Made by a program: the position numbers and the translations under genes. Below the pieces are notes generated by a model. It made no database searches. It saw only the letters and a program-made list of their open reading frames with translations, and had not been told where the DNA came from. From Zymogenus sp964542895 (GTDB taxonomy: Bacteria > Desulfobacterota > Zymogenia > Zymogenales > Zymogenaceae), in contig CAZIWT010000001.1 of assembly GCA_964542895.1 (NCBI GenBank), positions 46,584 to 110,583 on the forward strand: a DNA stretch of 64,000 bases, in the 5' to 3' direction. Shown one piece after another: positions 1 through 8,928 of the stretch (its first letter is position 1; every line of letters starts with the position of its first letter).

Positions 1-79
1 TTCTCAGAAACTCGATCTCCTTGTAAATAAATGTGGTTGATTTTTCCGGAAGGCTTTTTAGGAAATAAGCGATTTTCAC
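1..79 (-). CDS. Glycosyltransferase, N-terminal 26 residues only
   Basis: The complement of the first 79 bases opens with GTG and reads M-KIAYFLKSLPEKSTTFIYKEI-EFLR before the window ends. This matches the usual N-terminus of GT4-type capsule and colanic-acid glycosyltransferases (MKIAYF..FP..SETFI..EI). Its GTG overlaps the TGA of the ligase gene upstream in the GTGA arrangement, which supports translational coupling and an EPS operon continuing past the left edge. Only the N-terminus is visible, so the sugar specificity cannot be stated. The identification rests on the N-terminal motif and the context. Confidence 0.7.
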   Translation of the reverse strand, partial: MKIAYFLKSLPEKSTTFIYKEIEFLR

Positions 80-1479
80 TGTCCATCCCCGACCGTAATC
101 TCCATTGTTGACTTCTCTATCTTTGACAGCAGGAAAATCGTCGCCATAAAAAACCAGAACGGCTCCATGATCCTTACAATAATGAAAGTCGCCGCACCTA
201 TAGAATGGGCGAGGAGGGCCAGCGTCGCCAGGAGCATCCCGAATGACAACCCCTTGAGAAGCCTGTCCCGGGCCTCCTTAAAGGTGGAGTAGAGAAAGAC
301 TATTATCCTGTAGATCAGGTAAAAAAAGGCGGCAATCCCCAAAAAGCCGGTCTCCGCCAGGACCCTGAAATACATGCTGTCTATTAACCCAATCCCCGTG
401 ACACCCCAGCCCAAGAGCGGTTTTTCAGACCATTTCGACAAGGCATGTCTGAAGGAGGTGATCCTGGCCGACGTAGAAGGATCCAGGTCTTTGCCCAGAA
501 GGGTCTCGGTGCCCTCATAACCGGGATAAGGCACGAAGGTCTCGGTCACCCTCCCCTTGACCCTTTCCGGGAGCATAAAGGGCGAAAGCACCAGAAGGAT
601 CAACAGAAGAGCGGCAAGGATGAGCTTCTTTTTTGAAAAGAAAAACATGGTTATAAACATCGGAATCACGGCGATATACGAGCTGCGTGACAGGGTAAAG
701 ACAAAAGGGATCGAGAGCAGCGCGATTACACCGATGAGATACCTCTTGATCTTCCTGTCCTCAAGAGTCATTAAAAGCCCCGCCGAGACGGAGATGATCA
801 AAATCAGGTATCCCCCGAGGGTGTTCGGCTCTCCCGATGTCCCCTCGAACGGGGCGCTTACCCTTACCCCCTGGGGGATCTGGATAATCGCGTAAAGGGC
901 GGTAAATATCGCGACAATAAAAGCCACGACGACGAAACGCTTGATTTGGCTCCTGTCCTCCAAATTGCTGACAAAAAGAAAGAAGACGAGGAAGTACTCC
1001 ATATACTTAAATACATAAAGGAGACCCGACAGGAGGCTTACCTCTCCAACAAGCGATCCCCAGAGGGTTGATAATAGGGTGGCGGAAATGTAGATCAGTA
1101 TCGCGTTGTTAAGGGGGGTCCTAACGATAAGCCCGAGGCCCTTGTATATGGTGGTTTTCAGCACCCAGGACAAAAATACTATGACTATTACCACATCCTC
1201 GATCCTGATTACGAGGCTTCGCTCCTCCTCCAGCCCGCCTCCGAGGGAAAACTCCGGCGAAAAGAGCATCGCGAAGATTATCAAGTAGAGGGCCATCTCC
1301 GTGTTGAAAAAGCATATCGCCGAAGAGATAACCCCGAGCAACAGGATCATCATCTTGAGCTCCACCCCCCCGGACAGAAAAAGGGCGAGAAGGGCGATGA
1401 ATAAAATCATAACCCCGAACAATAAAATTGTGGGGGTGTTTAAATTTTCTGTAGACTCGTCTATTTTGGGCGCCTTCAT
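76..1479 (-). CDS. O-antigen ligase / polysaccharide polymerase family membrane protein
   Basis: A 467-residue polytopic inner-membrane protein with about eleven hydrophobic segments. It has the Wzy_C/WaaL hallmarks: SGEPNTLGGYL near residues 215-225, LSRSSYIA near 263-270, a long periplasmic loop at about 300-350 and the LLGWGVTGIG signature near 355-364. Family members join or polymerise undecaprenyl-linked glycans on the periplasmic side. It lies 42 bp after the tyrosine autokinase gene and overlaps the following glycosyltransferase start, so it is the likely polymerase or ligase of this EPS locus. Whether it acts as a Wzy polymerase or a ligase cannot be told from sequence. The context with Wza and Wzc favours polymerase. 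Confidence 0.85.
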   Translation of the reverse strand: MKAPKIDESTENLNTPTILLFGVMILFIALLALFLSGGVELKMMILLLGVISSAICFFNTEMALYLIIFAMLFSPEFSLGGGLEEERSLVIRIEDVVIVIVFLSWVLKTTIYKGLGLIVRTPLNNAILIYISATLLSTLWGSLVGEVSLLSGLLYVFKYMEYFLVFFLFVSNLEDRSQIKRFVVVAFIVAIFTALYAIIQIPQGVRVSAPFEGTSGEPNTLGGYLILIISVSAGLLMTLEDRKIKRYLIGVIALLSIPFVFTLSRSSYIAVIPMFITMFFFSKKKLILAALLLILLVLSPFMLPERVKGRVTETFVPYPGYEGTETLLGKDLDPSTSARITSFRHALSKWSEKPLLGWGVTGIGLIDSMYFRVLAETGFLGIAAFFYLIYRIIVFLYSTFKEARDRLLKGLSFGMLLATLALLAHSIGAATFIIVRIMEPFWFFMATIFLLSKIEKSTMEITVGDGQ

Positions 1480-1521
1480 GACAGGACCTACATGAGAGAG
1501 GGGTTTTTCAGGGGAGCTTTC

Positions 1522-3795
1522 TTATTTCGATTTTCTCTTAAAGAGATTTGCGACTCCATCTTTGGCGGAGGTTAAAACACGCATCATGTTTTCCTTTGTA
1601 AACATCTCCTTCAGCTCCGTAGGGTCTCCGGGTTTGGAGCTTACTTTGTCTTCACTGTAGTAATACTGGTAATGATATTCGTAATAATCCGGGCCGTATT
1701 CCGGTCTTACGCCGTTTAAAATCACCCCCATGACGTTCGCCTTGACCGCCTCCAGGTGCAATTTAGACCGCTTGAGAACGCCCCTTGCGATCTTACCCAC
1801 TTCGTACAGCAAGAAAACTCCTTCGAGCTTTTGGCTCAATAGGACCGCATCCGTAACAGGCAACACCGGCGTGGTGTCGAAAATCACAAAGTCGTAGTTT
1901 TCCTTTATCTCTTCTATGAACTTGGACATCTGTTGGGAATTAATAAGTTCCGACGGATTGATGGGAAAGGTCCCGGAAGTTATGATGTTGAAATTCGATA
2001 ACTCCGGGGTCTTTATCAAGACATCCATATCGATACTGCCGAGCATTATATCGTTAATATCCCTTTTTACCTCCCTCCAGTCCCTGTTGGAAAGGATAAT
2101 GTCCGACAGCCCCGGTGACTTATCTATACCGAATATCTTGCCGATGGTGCCCCGACGCATATCCGCCTCGACCAAAAGAGTGCGGTAACCCCCCTGGGCA
2201 AGGGTAACGGCGATATTGACGCAGTTTATCGTTTTCCCTTCTTGGAGCGAGGAGCTTGTAACCATAAACGTCTTTGTTCCCTTTTCCTTATTTATGAAGA
2301 GGATGTTGGTGCGAAGACTCCTGTACGCCTCCACAACCTGGGATTTAGGGTTCATAAAAAATACAAGGGGAGTCTCCAAAATCCCCTCTTTTTCTTTTAC
2401 CTCCTCTTCTTCCGGAACGCCCTTAATCGATGCCACATAGGGAATGACTCCGAGGACGGGGATCTCCAGATAGCTCTCCACGTCCTCAATGGTACCGATG
2501 GAGGTGTCCATGTTTTCTCTTACAATCGCGAAGAAGATCCCGAGAAACAATCCTATAAAAAGGCCCATAAAAAACGAGGAGGCGATCTTCGGCGGATTTA
2601 CCCTTTTATTGTTGCTGAGGGCCGGAGTCACCTCCGACACCTCGACGATCTTCCCGGATTCCTGTATTAGAATCTCCTGGTATTTTGAATTCAGCTCTGA
2701 AAAGAGACTGCTCTGAAGCTCCACCTCTCTCTGGAGCCTGACGAGGATCAAGCTGTCGTTCGGATACTCCGATGTCTTCTCCTTATACTTCTCGATATCC
2801 CCCTTCAGAATATCCATATCCTTCTTGTTGAGATCTATCCTCGAGTTTACATCCGAACGGATTGAGCCCCTCAATTTCGAGATCTTACTGTTAATATCCT
2901 TTATTTTTGGATGACGATCGGTATATGTGGTAAGGTATTTATCCCGCTCTATCAACAGTTCCTGAAGCTCCAGGTTATATCTGTTCAGGGTGCTGTCCCT
3001 GTTCACCTCTCTAAGCTGAAACATGTTGTTGCTTGATAGACCCCTCAAAGTGAGATTTCTCTTAAAATAGAGCAATGTCTGGTTTTCGCGATTAAGGGCC
3101 TCGTATTTCCTCTCCAGCTCATCGAGGACCTTCAAATCGAGCATGGCCTGGCTGTCCAATGAGACAATGTCCTTTTTGTTTTGAAACTCCTTCAGCTCAT
3201 CCTCGGCCTTCTTCAATCTGCTCGAAAGCTCTTTCAACTGTTTCTCGATGAATTCCTTCGTCTTGATGGTTCGCTCGTTTTTTAACTTGATATTATACTC
3301 TTTGTAGCTTTTTGCCAGCGCATTTGCAATATTGGCGGCCATATCCGGATCGTCGTATATTACAGTAATTTTAATAATATTAGTGTTTTCCTCCGGCTCT
3401 GTCGTTACCGCCGCCTCGATCATCGAGATCTTGGTCATATACTCCTTGGAGTGAAGGATCGTGTCATTCTCCTGCTCCTCGCTCATCTCTCCAATATCTA
3501 TAAGCCCAACTTCCTTTGCGGCCTCCTTTAATACCGGGAAACTGGTGATGACCTTGGTCTGGGACCTGATATTGCTGTAGGGCGAGAAGTAGAAGCTGCT
3601 GGGCATCATCCCGGCGAGAGACTGAATGCTGTCGTACTTGACCTTTGCCACCGCCTTGTACTTGGGGGAAGGCGATTGAATCAAGGCAAACAAGAAGCTC
3701 AGAACCGAAAGAGTAATGGTTGAAAAAATAATGATGTTCTTGCGCTTTCTTACTATCCTGATCAGGTCCTTCAGCTGTATCTCATATTGAGCCAT
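1522..3795 (-). CDS. Polysaccharide co-polymerase and bacterial tyrosine autokinase (Wzc-like)
   Basis: A 757-residue fusion of a Wzz chain-length domain and a BY-kinase. TM1 is at about residues 20-40, a long periplasmic coiled coil spans about 170-350, and a proline-rich stretch leads into TM2 at about 405-425. The cytoplasmic kinase has Walker A SSSLQEGKT (513-521), Walker A' LLVEADMRRG (540-549) and Walker B FVIFDTTPV (636-644). A tyrosine cluster (about residues 700-714, PDYYEYHYQYYY) is the expected autophosphorylation tail. Such proteins control EPS chain length and export with Wza. The gene is 23 bp after the Wza-like gene. The first P-loop glycine is replaced (SLQEGKT where PGEGKS is common), which is tolerated in the family. 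Confidence 0.93.
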   Translation of the reverse strand: MAQYEIQLKDLIRIVRKRKNIIIFSTITLSVLSFLFALIQSPSPKYKAVAKVKYDSIQSLAGMMPSSFYFSPYSNIRSQTKVITSFPVLKEAAKEVGLIDIGEMSEEQENDTILHSKEYMTKISMIEAAVTTEPEENTNIIKITVIYDDPDMAANIANALAKSYKEYNIKLKNERTIKTKEFIEKQLKELSSRLKKAEDELKEFQNKKDIVSLDSQAMLDLKVLDELERKYEALNRENQTLLYFKRNLTLRGLSSNNMFQLREVNRDSTLNRYNLELQELLIERDKYLTTYTDRHPKIKDINSKISKLRGSIRSDVNSRIDLNKKDMDILKGDIEKYKEKTSEYPNDSLILVRLQREVELQSSLFSELNSKYQEILIQESGKIVEVSEVTPALSNNKRVNPPKIASSFFMGLFIGLFLGIFFAIVRENMDTSIGTIEDVESYLEIPVLGVIPYVASIKGVPEEEEVKEKEGILETPLVFFMNPKSQVVEAYRSLRTNILFINKEKGTKTFMVTSSSLQEGKTINCVNIAVTLAQGGYRTLLVEADMRRGTIGKIFGIDKSPGLSDIILSNRDWREVKRDINDIMLGSIDMDVLIKTPELSNFNIITSGTFPINPSELINSQQMSKFIEEIKENYDFVIFDTTPVLPVTDAVLLSQKLEGVFLLYEVGKIARGVLKRSKLHLEAVKANVMGVILNGVRPEYGPDYYEYHYQYYYSEDKVSSKPGDPTELKEMFTKENMMRVLTSAKDGVANLFKRKSK

Positions 3796-3818
3796 AAATA
3801 ATTCCTTTTCTACTTACT

Positions 3819-4538
3819 TCAAGGAAATACAACTTGTGTTGGAAACATGATAAATTCAAGGATGGGCATAAGCTGTTTTGCGAAATAGTTGACATTTGCG
3901 ATCGTGGTGGAAGGCAGAAAGATGATATCACCACCCTTGAGGTAAATATTCTGAGTCAGGTCGCCTTTTTTCATCATCCTGCCCACGTTCGCAACAACCA
4001 CATCCGGATTTTTGTTGTACCCTCTGATTATCAAGACATTTCTAAGTTTTGCGTCCTTCGTCGGCCCGCCCGCGGAGGCAAGTATTGCGGCAAGCGTCAG
4101 GCCGTTCTCAAACGTGTATGCCCCCGGTTTATGTGCCTCCCCAAAGACGTATACAACTTCCCTTATCTTTACGTTTAGTATCGGAGAAACATAATACTCC
4201 GACAATACTTCGACGAGGTGCTTATCCAACTCCTTGTTTGTCATTCCCAATACTTTTATTTCTTCAAAGAATATGAAGCTGATCGTTCCGGCCTTTGAAA
4301 CCTGAACTTTATACTCTTTTAACTCCCCCTCTTCCCAGAGGTTGATATCGATAAAATCCCCGGGCTGAACCCTGTGTTCGTAGCGACTCGCCTCCGTCGG
4401 TAGTGAGTGAACGGACCCGGCGCGCATGCTCCCACTCGGCGTACACGATACGACGGCAAAAAAAACGAGAAGTGCCGAAGAACAGACCAATCCGTATCTA
4501 TGAAATATTTTGGCGTATCTTTTATTAAATGACTTCAT
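3819..4538 (-). CDS. Polysaccharide export lipoprotein (Wza-like)
   Basis: A 239-residue predicted outer-membrane lipoprotein. The signal sequence ends in a lipobox with Cys32 (AVVSC). The Poly_export domain starts at HRVQPGDFIDINLW (about residue 55), followed by an SLBB domain around VYVFGEAHKPGAYTFENGLTLAAILASAGG (positions 133-160). It is shorter than E. coli Wza (about 379 residues): only one SLBB domain is present, as is common in synthase- or exosortase-linked EPS loci. The protein would form the periplasmic/outer-membrane exit channel for the polymer. It starts 7 bp after the HD-GYP stop codon, so the two are coupled. Confidence 0.92.
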   Translation of the reverse strand: MKSFNKRYAKIFHRYGLVCSSALLVFFAVVSCTPSGSMRAGSVHSLPTEASRYEHRVQPGDFIDINLWEEGELKEYKVQVSKAGTISFIFFEEIKVLGMTNKELDKHLVEVLSEYYVSPILNVKIREVVYVFGEAHKPGAYTFENGLTLAAILASAGGPTKDAKLRNVLIIRGYNKNPDVVVANVGRMMKKGDLTQNIYLKGGDIIFLPSTTIANVNYFAKQLMPILEFIMFPTQVVFP

Positions 4539-4545
4539 TTTTTAT

Positions 4546-5610
4546 CTATTCACCTTCCAACTGTTTTTCGTCGACAGGCTCCACGATATGTATGAGATGG
4601 GCCTCAATAAGGTTTACGATCTTCGGGGTTTTGAGCTTTTTCCCGTCGCTGTCGTAAAGTATCTGGACAACCTGCCTAAAATGAGTCTCCCCCGTTCCCG
4701 CGATTACCCTTCCCACCTCTTGGCTGTTGAGTTTTACATAGCTGCCTACGGGGAAAAGGGTAACCTCCTCAAGCAGCGCCTTTACTACCTCGCCATCGAA
4801 TTTACTTCTCATATTATCTACGATATCTTTGATAACGTAGAGGGGGAGTACCCTCTTCCTGAAAGGTCTGTCCTGGGTCATCGCCTCGTAAGTGTCCGCG
4901 AGGCCTATGATCTTTGCGTGTTGATGGATATCCTTTCCGTTCAATCCCCCGGGATAGCCGGAACCATCCTCCCTCTCATGCTCCTGAAGGGCGATCAACG
5001 AGAGGTGTTGGTATCCGTCTCCGAACTTCTTGAGAAACTCGCTCCCCTTTTCCGGGTGGGACTCTATCTCTCTTACCTCGCTCCTCAAGAGATCCTTCTC
5101 CTTGTTCAAAATATCTTCCGGAATTAAACCCATCCCCACATCGTGGGTAAGTCCGGCAAAGGCAAGCTCGTTAAGCTCCGCCCCGCTTATAGAAAGCCTT
5201 CTGCCGATCTTAACCGCGATGATGGTCGTCCAGAGGGAATTGTACGAGAGGTTGGTGTAATCATAGACGTTATACATCTGGGACATGAAGATATTCTGGT
5301 ATTTATCAATGGAGTTTGCCAATCTCTTGGCATGGAGGCTCAGTGGAATAATATCGAATTTTTCCCCTCTCCGAATCGAAGAAAACATATTGTTAAGAAG
5401 CCCTTTAAGCTCCGACAATATCAGTAGGGCCTCTTTCTTTTCAACCTCTGTCGGAGCCCGTAAATAGGGTGAAATCTTCTCACCCAAGAGATCATCAGTC
5501 GTGAGAATATCGCTGATTACAACGCTCTTTTTCTGATCACTGTCTCCACCCTTTTGCTTCTTATCTTCAAAAATATCCTGGCCCCTTATGATATCAGATA
5601 TTTTTACCAA
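4546..5610 (-). CDS. HD-GYP domain protein, probable c-di-GMP phosphodiesterase
   Basis: A 354-residue cytoplasmic protein with no transmembrane segment. The HD-GYP domain spans about residues 110-290: HD at 156-157 in THDVGMGLIPEDIL, H185, and EHEREDGSGYPGGL at 210-223. The usual HDxGK lysine is Met160, which may alter catalysis. The N-terminal 100 residues are charged and of unknown fold; the C-terminal 60 residues (VGSYVKLNSQEVGRV) resemble the small beta-domain that often follows HD-GYP. The start is TTG, overlapping the ATPase stop (TTGGTAA). Set inside an EPS operon, it plausibly adjusts c-di-GMP for polymer production. Role is inferred from context. Confidence 0.87.
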   Translation of the reverse strand: MVKISDIIRGQDIFEDKKQKGGDSDQKKSVVISDILTTDDLLGEKISPYLRAPTEVEKKEALLILSELKGLLNNMFSSIRRGEKFDIIPLSLHAKRLANSIDKYQNIFMSQMYNVYDYTNLSYNSLWTTIIAVKIGRRLSISGAELNELAFAGLTHDVGMGLIPEDILNKEKDLLRSEVREIESHPEKGSEFLKKFGDGYQHLSLIALQEHEREDGSGYPGGLNGKDIHQHAKIIGLADTYEAMTQDRPFRKRVLPLYVIKDIVDNMRSKFDGEVVKALLEEVTLFPVGSYVKLNSQEVGRVIAGTGETHFRQVVQILYDSDGKKLKTPKIVNLIEAHLIHIVEPVDEKQLEGE

Positions 5611-6407
5611 TTTTTATTCTCACTTAAAAGGTTGCTGATAATTGACGAATCCACATATTTACTCTTCTTGTTCCATCCTACAAGGAGACCCATGTCGCAG
5701 ATGTTGTTTATCTTTCTCGGCGTACCGCTGGAGTACTCGAAGATATTCTCCATGGCCTCGATAGTAAATACGTTCCGGTTGAGACCCGCCCTCCTCAGAC
5801 GAAACTCGACATACTTTACCATCTCCTCGTAAGAGAGATTCTGAAGGTGATACTTTATCGCCACCCGCTGCTCGAACTGGGGTATCGAATCTACAATCTC
5901 CTTCAATTCCGGTTGTCCGATGAGTATCAGTGTCAAGAGGAAGCGGTCGTTAAGCTGGAAGTTCAGAAGGAGTCTCAGCTCCTCAAATGTGTCCTTATCC
6001 TGTATAAGCTGGGCCTCATCGATGATAATCACCGATTCTTTGTCATCGGAGACGTTCTTGTAAAGTATGCGGTTCAGATGGTGAAGCTGGCTTGTCTTCC
6101 TCTGATTGAGATTCTCTCCGGTAAATTGATATATAATCTCCTGTACGAAGAGGAGGGGAGTCAATTTAGGATTTTCAAGGAGTGCAACTTCAAAATTCTC
6201 CCTCGGGAGACGCTGAATGAGGGTCCTGGAAAGGGTCGTCTTGCCGCTTCCGATCTCCCCGGTGAGCATTACACAACCCTTCCTTCGAGATATGCCGTAG
6301 AGCATCCTCGATAGGGCCTCTTTATGCTGCGGGGATTCATAAAGAAAAGTCGGATCGGGAACATTCTCGAACGGCGCGTCTATCAATCCCCAGTATGCCT
6401 TATACAT
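5604..6407 (-). CDS. ExeA/GspA-type AAA+ ATPase of the EPS locus
   Basis: A 267-residue AAA ATPase. The N-terminal YWGLIDAPFENVPDP motif is diagnostic of the ExeA group, followed by Walker A GEIGSGKTT (50-58), Walker B VIIIDEAQ (126-133) and sensor/arginine motifs PQFEQRVAIKYHL and GTPRKINNICD. Family members linked to exosortase/EPS loci are annotated as putative secretion ATPases; their biochemical job is poorly known. It lacks the C-terminal membrane/peptidoglycan-binding part of true ExeA. It is the first gene of the EPS operon and overlaps hdGYP by 7 bp. A related protein is encoded at 62580-63674. Confidence 0.88.
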   Translation of the reverse strand: MYKAYWGLIDAPFENVPDPTFLYESPQHKEALSRMLYGISRRKGCVMLTGEIGSGKTTLSRTLIQRLPRENFEVALLENPKLTPLLFVQEIIYQFTGENLNQRKTSQLHHLNRILYKNVSDDKESVIIIDEAQLIQDKDTFEELRLLLNFQLNDRFLLTLILIGQPELKEIVDSIPQFEQRVAIKYHLQNLSYEEMVKYVEFRLRRAGLNRNVFTIEAMENIFEYSSGTPRKINNICDMGLLVGWNKKSKYVDSSIISNLLSENKNW

Positions 6408-6454
6408 CTTTCAAGTTCAAACTTATCGGTTATATATACTTCTCTGTTCTGTCC

Positions 6455-6479
6455 CAGTATAGTAAAAAAGTATATACTG
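6455..6479. promoter_or_regulatory. Inverted repeat upstream of the EPS operon
   Basis: CAGTATA, 11 bases, TATACTG: two perfect 7-bp arms, ending 48 bp before the ATPase start codon in an AT-rich leader. Position and symmetry fit an operator for a dimeric regulator of the EPS operon. No recognised regulator consensus was matched and no clear -35/-10 pair could be assigned. Confidence 0.45.
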
Positions 6480-6651
6480 TATTTGAATTCCTCGCCTTGA
6501 AGGAAATCACAAAAGCTGTTATACAAAAAATCTCGTTTAGCCCAATACTTTGGTAAAACCTTATAAAAAATATCAAATTACTAACAATATATACTAAAAT
6601 TTATAAAATATCAACATAATTTTAAATAATTTCTCTAAACTTATCTGTTTT

Positions 6652-7374
6652 TCATAGCAACGACAGGCTTTTTCTAATACACCTGTCAAGGATTAACGTC
6701 GTCCTTCGAATATTGTACAGAAAAATCAATAGCGGCGCTATCCTCCCCGGATGACTTACAAAGAATCTCACCGCCCTTACTATCTCCACCTCCCCCTCGC
6801 TGTTCAACAATCCGGAAAGGCTCGGTATCTCCATCCTTAAATCGTCCGATATCACCCTGATCCCGAGGCACGGAAGGCCCCTATCTACCGCAATCCTTCC
6901 TATGTAAAGACTCTCCATGTCGACGATATGGGCGCCCATCCTCACTCCAAGCTCCCTCTTCTCCCCCACCGATCCAATAAAGCGGTCAACGGTGAGGATC
7001 GTCCCCTTGCGCCCGAAATCGGATGAAACGGCCGGCTCCGACTCGATGAAGTCCACATTCTCGCCGGATTCCGACAACGCCCGGGAGTACACTACAATAT
7101 CTCCCACCACAAGATCGGGGGTGAGCGAGCCCGCATAACCGGCTGTTATTATCATATCCGGACCATATGATTCGATGAGCAGCCGGGCCGCCCGCTCGGA
7201 GCCCTTCTTTCCCACACCGGAAACAACAGCGACTATATCACGACCGTTGATTTCCCCCTCATATACCGGATGATGAAAACTTGCGCCCTTCCCGAGGGGT
7301 TTACCCTCCTTCAAGTCGCCCAATAGATATTTGATCTCCCTCTTAAGGGCCGCTACTATTCCTATCCTCTTCAA
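6652..7374 (-). CDS. Nucleoside phosphorylase superfamily protein (MTA/SAH nucleosidase-like)
   Basis: A 240-residue PNP/UDP-family protein. Visible motifs: GIVAALKREI at the N-terminus, ITAGYAGSL (76-84), the substrate-binding VDMES (151-155) and ISDD (175-178) with the catalytic aspartate. Enzymes of this family split N-ribosyl bonds of nucleosides such as methylthioadenosine or S-adenosylhomocysteine; a hopanoid-linked branch (HpnG) frees adenine from adenosylhopane. About 35 extra basic and hydrophobic residues follow the core at the C-terminus. The start appears to be TTG within a 12-bp palindrome (AAAACCGGTTTT, 7373-7384), with no clear Shine-Dalgarno. The gene is monocistronic. No hopanoid genes are adjacent, so the substrate is open. 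Confidence 0.72.
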   Translation of the reverse strand: MKRIGIVAALKREIKYLLGDLKEGKPLGKGASFHHPVYEGEINGRDIVAVVSGVGKKGSERAARLLIESYGPDMIITAGYAGSLTPDLVVGDIVVYSRALSESGENVDFIESEPAVSSDFGRKGTILTVDRFIGSVGEKRELGVRMGAHIVDMESLYIGRIAVDRGLPCLGIRVISDDLRMEIPSLSGLLNSEGEVEIVRAVRFFVSHPGRIAPLLIFLYNIRRTTLILDRCIRKSLSLL

Positions 7375-7799
7375 AACCGGTTTTAAAACTTTCTATTGAA
7401 AAACAAAAGATAAGCCGACACAGACAGTATATGGTAAGCTTTCATTGGATACTAATTCTCTATACTCCTTTACGCTTTCTTTAAAAATCCAAATTCGGGA
7501 TTTGCTTCTTAAAGTGATTTCTTTAAGGCAGAAAATTAATTGATATATTCAGTATGATCAATATGAGCCGCAATTTTCACTCGAAAAAACAGGTGCCGTA
7601 AAGTATCTTGTGTAAATTTTAACAAGTCAAGTATATTATACCCTCATTAAAATGAGACAAAATGTTAAAAGCCGCCATAATATTAATATTGATATGGCCG
7701 AGGAGACTTACCATATTGCCCACCGTTTTTCAGCAATTGCTAAAAAGACGTGTAAAAAATCGCAATCTCATAATTTAGCGGTTTTTGTCGGCTCCGGAT
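7375..7799. other. 425-bp AT-rich intergenic region, no gene
   Basis: Separates two minus-strand genes. It holds no convincing reading frame, RNA or terminator. It must contain the phosphorylase promoter, but several AT-rich candidates compete and none is close to consensus. The only clear structure is the AAAACCGGTTTT palindrome at its left edge (7373-7384). Confidence 0.5.
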
Positions 7800-8615
7800 C
7801 TATTTAATGTCCTTGACGAGACGAAAGCCCACATTGGGGAGGGCCACATACGGGGACGGGCCCTCGTATCTTTTATAGACGGAGAGTCCCTCGGAGTGAG
7901 AGAGGTAGTCCCCACCCCTGATTACGTGATTCTCCCCGGCCTCTGGACCCCCTGGGTTTATCTCGGGAGAATCTTTATAGTAACTCTCCGAGTAAAAATC
8001 ATTTACCATCTCCGATACGTTTCCCGCCACGTCGTAAAGGCCGAACCTGTTCGGGGGATAAACACCCACAGGCGTAGTCCCAACCTTCCTTCGCCCGTAG
8101 TTGGCTTGAATCGTATCTATATCGTCACCCCGGGGATACTTCATCCCGACAAGACCGCCCCGGGCCGCTTTTTCCCATTCCGCCTCCGTGGGGAGCCTCT
8201 TTTTCATCCAATCTGCATAGGCCTTGGCTCCATAGTAGGTCACCATAACCACGGGGTGGTTTTCGTAACCGATGACCGGAGCGAAGCCGCGGCCGCTTTT
8301 TTCGATTTTACACCCCACCTTGCCGATATATATCCAGTCCGCGCCCCCTTCCATCCTGTTTCCCTTTTCGCTTAAGAACTTCGCGAAATCGGCGTTGGTA
8401 ACCTCGTACCTGTCGATGAAATAGGCCTTTAGATAAACGGTGTGGGCCGGCCTCTCATCGGCCCCTCCCGTATTGTCTCCCATGACGAACGGCCCCTCCG
8501 GGACGAGGATCATATCTTCATATTCCCCGGTGGATGAAACCATAGCGGCCGCCGTGAAAAGAGACAAAAAAGCAAGCGCGGCAAATACCATAAGTAAACG
8601 CTTTGAGTCGATCAT
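7800..8615 (-). CDS. Exported formylglycine-generating-enzyme (SUMF1/EgtB-fold) domain protein
   Basis: FGE-sulfatase fold: MILVPEGPFVMGDNTGGADERPAH at the domain start, YEVTNADFAKFL, RLPTEAEWEKAARG, GNVSEMVND, IRGGDYLS and the terminal GFRLVKD. A signal peptide or anchor (MIDSKRLLMVFAALAFLSLF) precedes it. True formylglycine-generating enzymes need a pair of active-site cysteines; here only one cysteine (in KVGCKIEK) is seen in the domain, so sulfatase activation is unlikely and a binding or structural role is more probable. The coordinates use the internal ATG at 8615, downstream of AAAGGG; an upstream in-frame ATG at 8645 lacks a ribosome-binding site. No sulfatase gene is near. Confidence 0.83.
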   Translation of the reverse strand: MIDSKRLLMVFAALAFLSLFTAAAMVSSTGEYEDMILVPEGPFVMGDNTGGADERPAHTVYLKAYFIDRYEVTNADFAKFLSEKGNRMEGGADWIYIGKVGCKIEKSGRGFAPVIGYENHPVVMVTYYGAKAYADWMKKRLPTEAEWEKAARGGLVGMKYPRGDDIDTIQANYGRRKVGTTPVGVYPPNRFGLYDVAGNVSEMVNDFYSESYYKDSPEINPGGPEAGENHVIRGGDYLSHSEGLSVYKRYEGPSPYVALPNVGFRLVKDIK

Positions 8616-8928
8616 CCCCATAATCCCTTTCATAACTAATATCATTAGTGCTTCACTGCTTCACTGTCTTATCCGGCTTCGCCAAATTCAAATCAAAAAA
8701 GCGTTGAGATGCACAAACAAAAAAAAACTTTCACTTCCCAACCCTCATCATCTCATTTCAAAAGAACGTGCTCGGCCGGCCCAGCCCCCGAGAATCTTTG
8801 AATCGTCCCGCCTCATATATATACATCGGTCCCGCCCCACATCTCTATATCGATTTAAAATTTAGTAAGAAAAGCAAAATATCTTTCTTTTATCAAGACA
8901 AAAATGACCGAAAGAGTCTCCGCCTCAA

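Noticed and set aside
1..6407. Exosortase/PEP-CTERM system
   Set aside because: Although the ATPase and export protein resemble those of such loci, no exosortase gene or PEP-CTERM protein is in the window.
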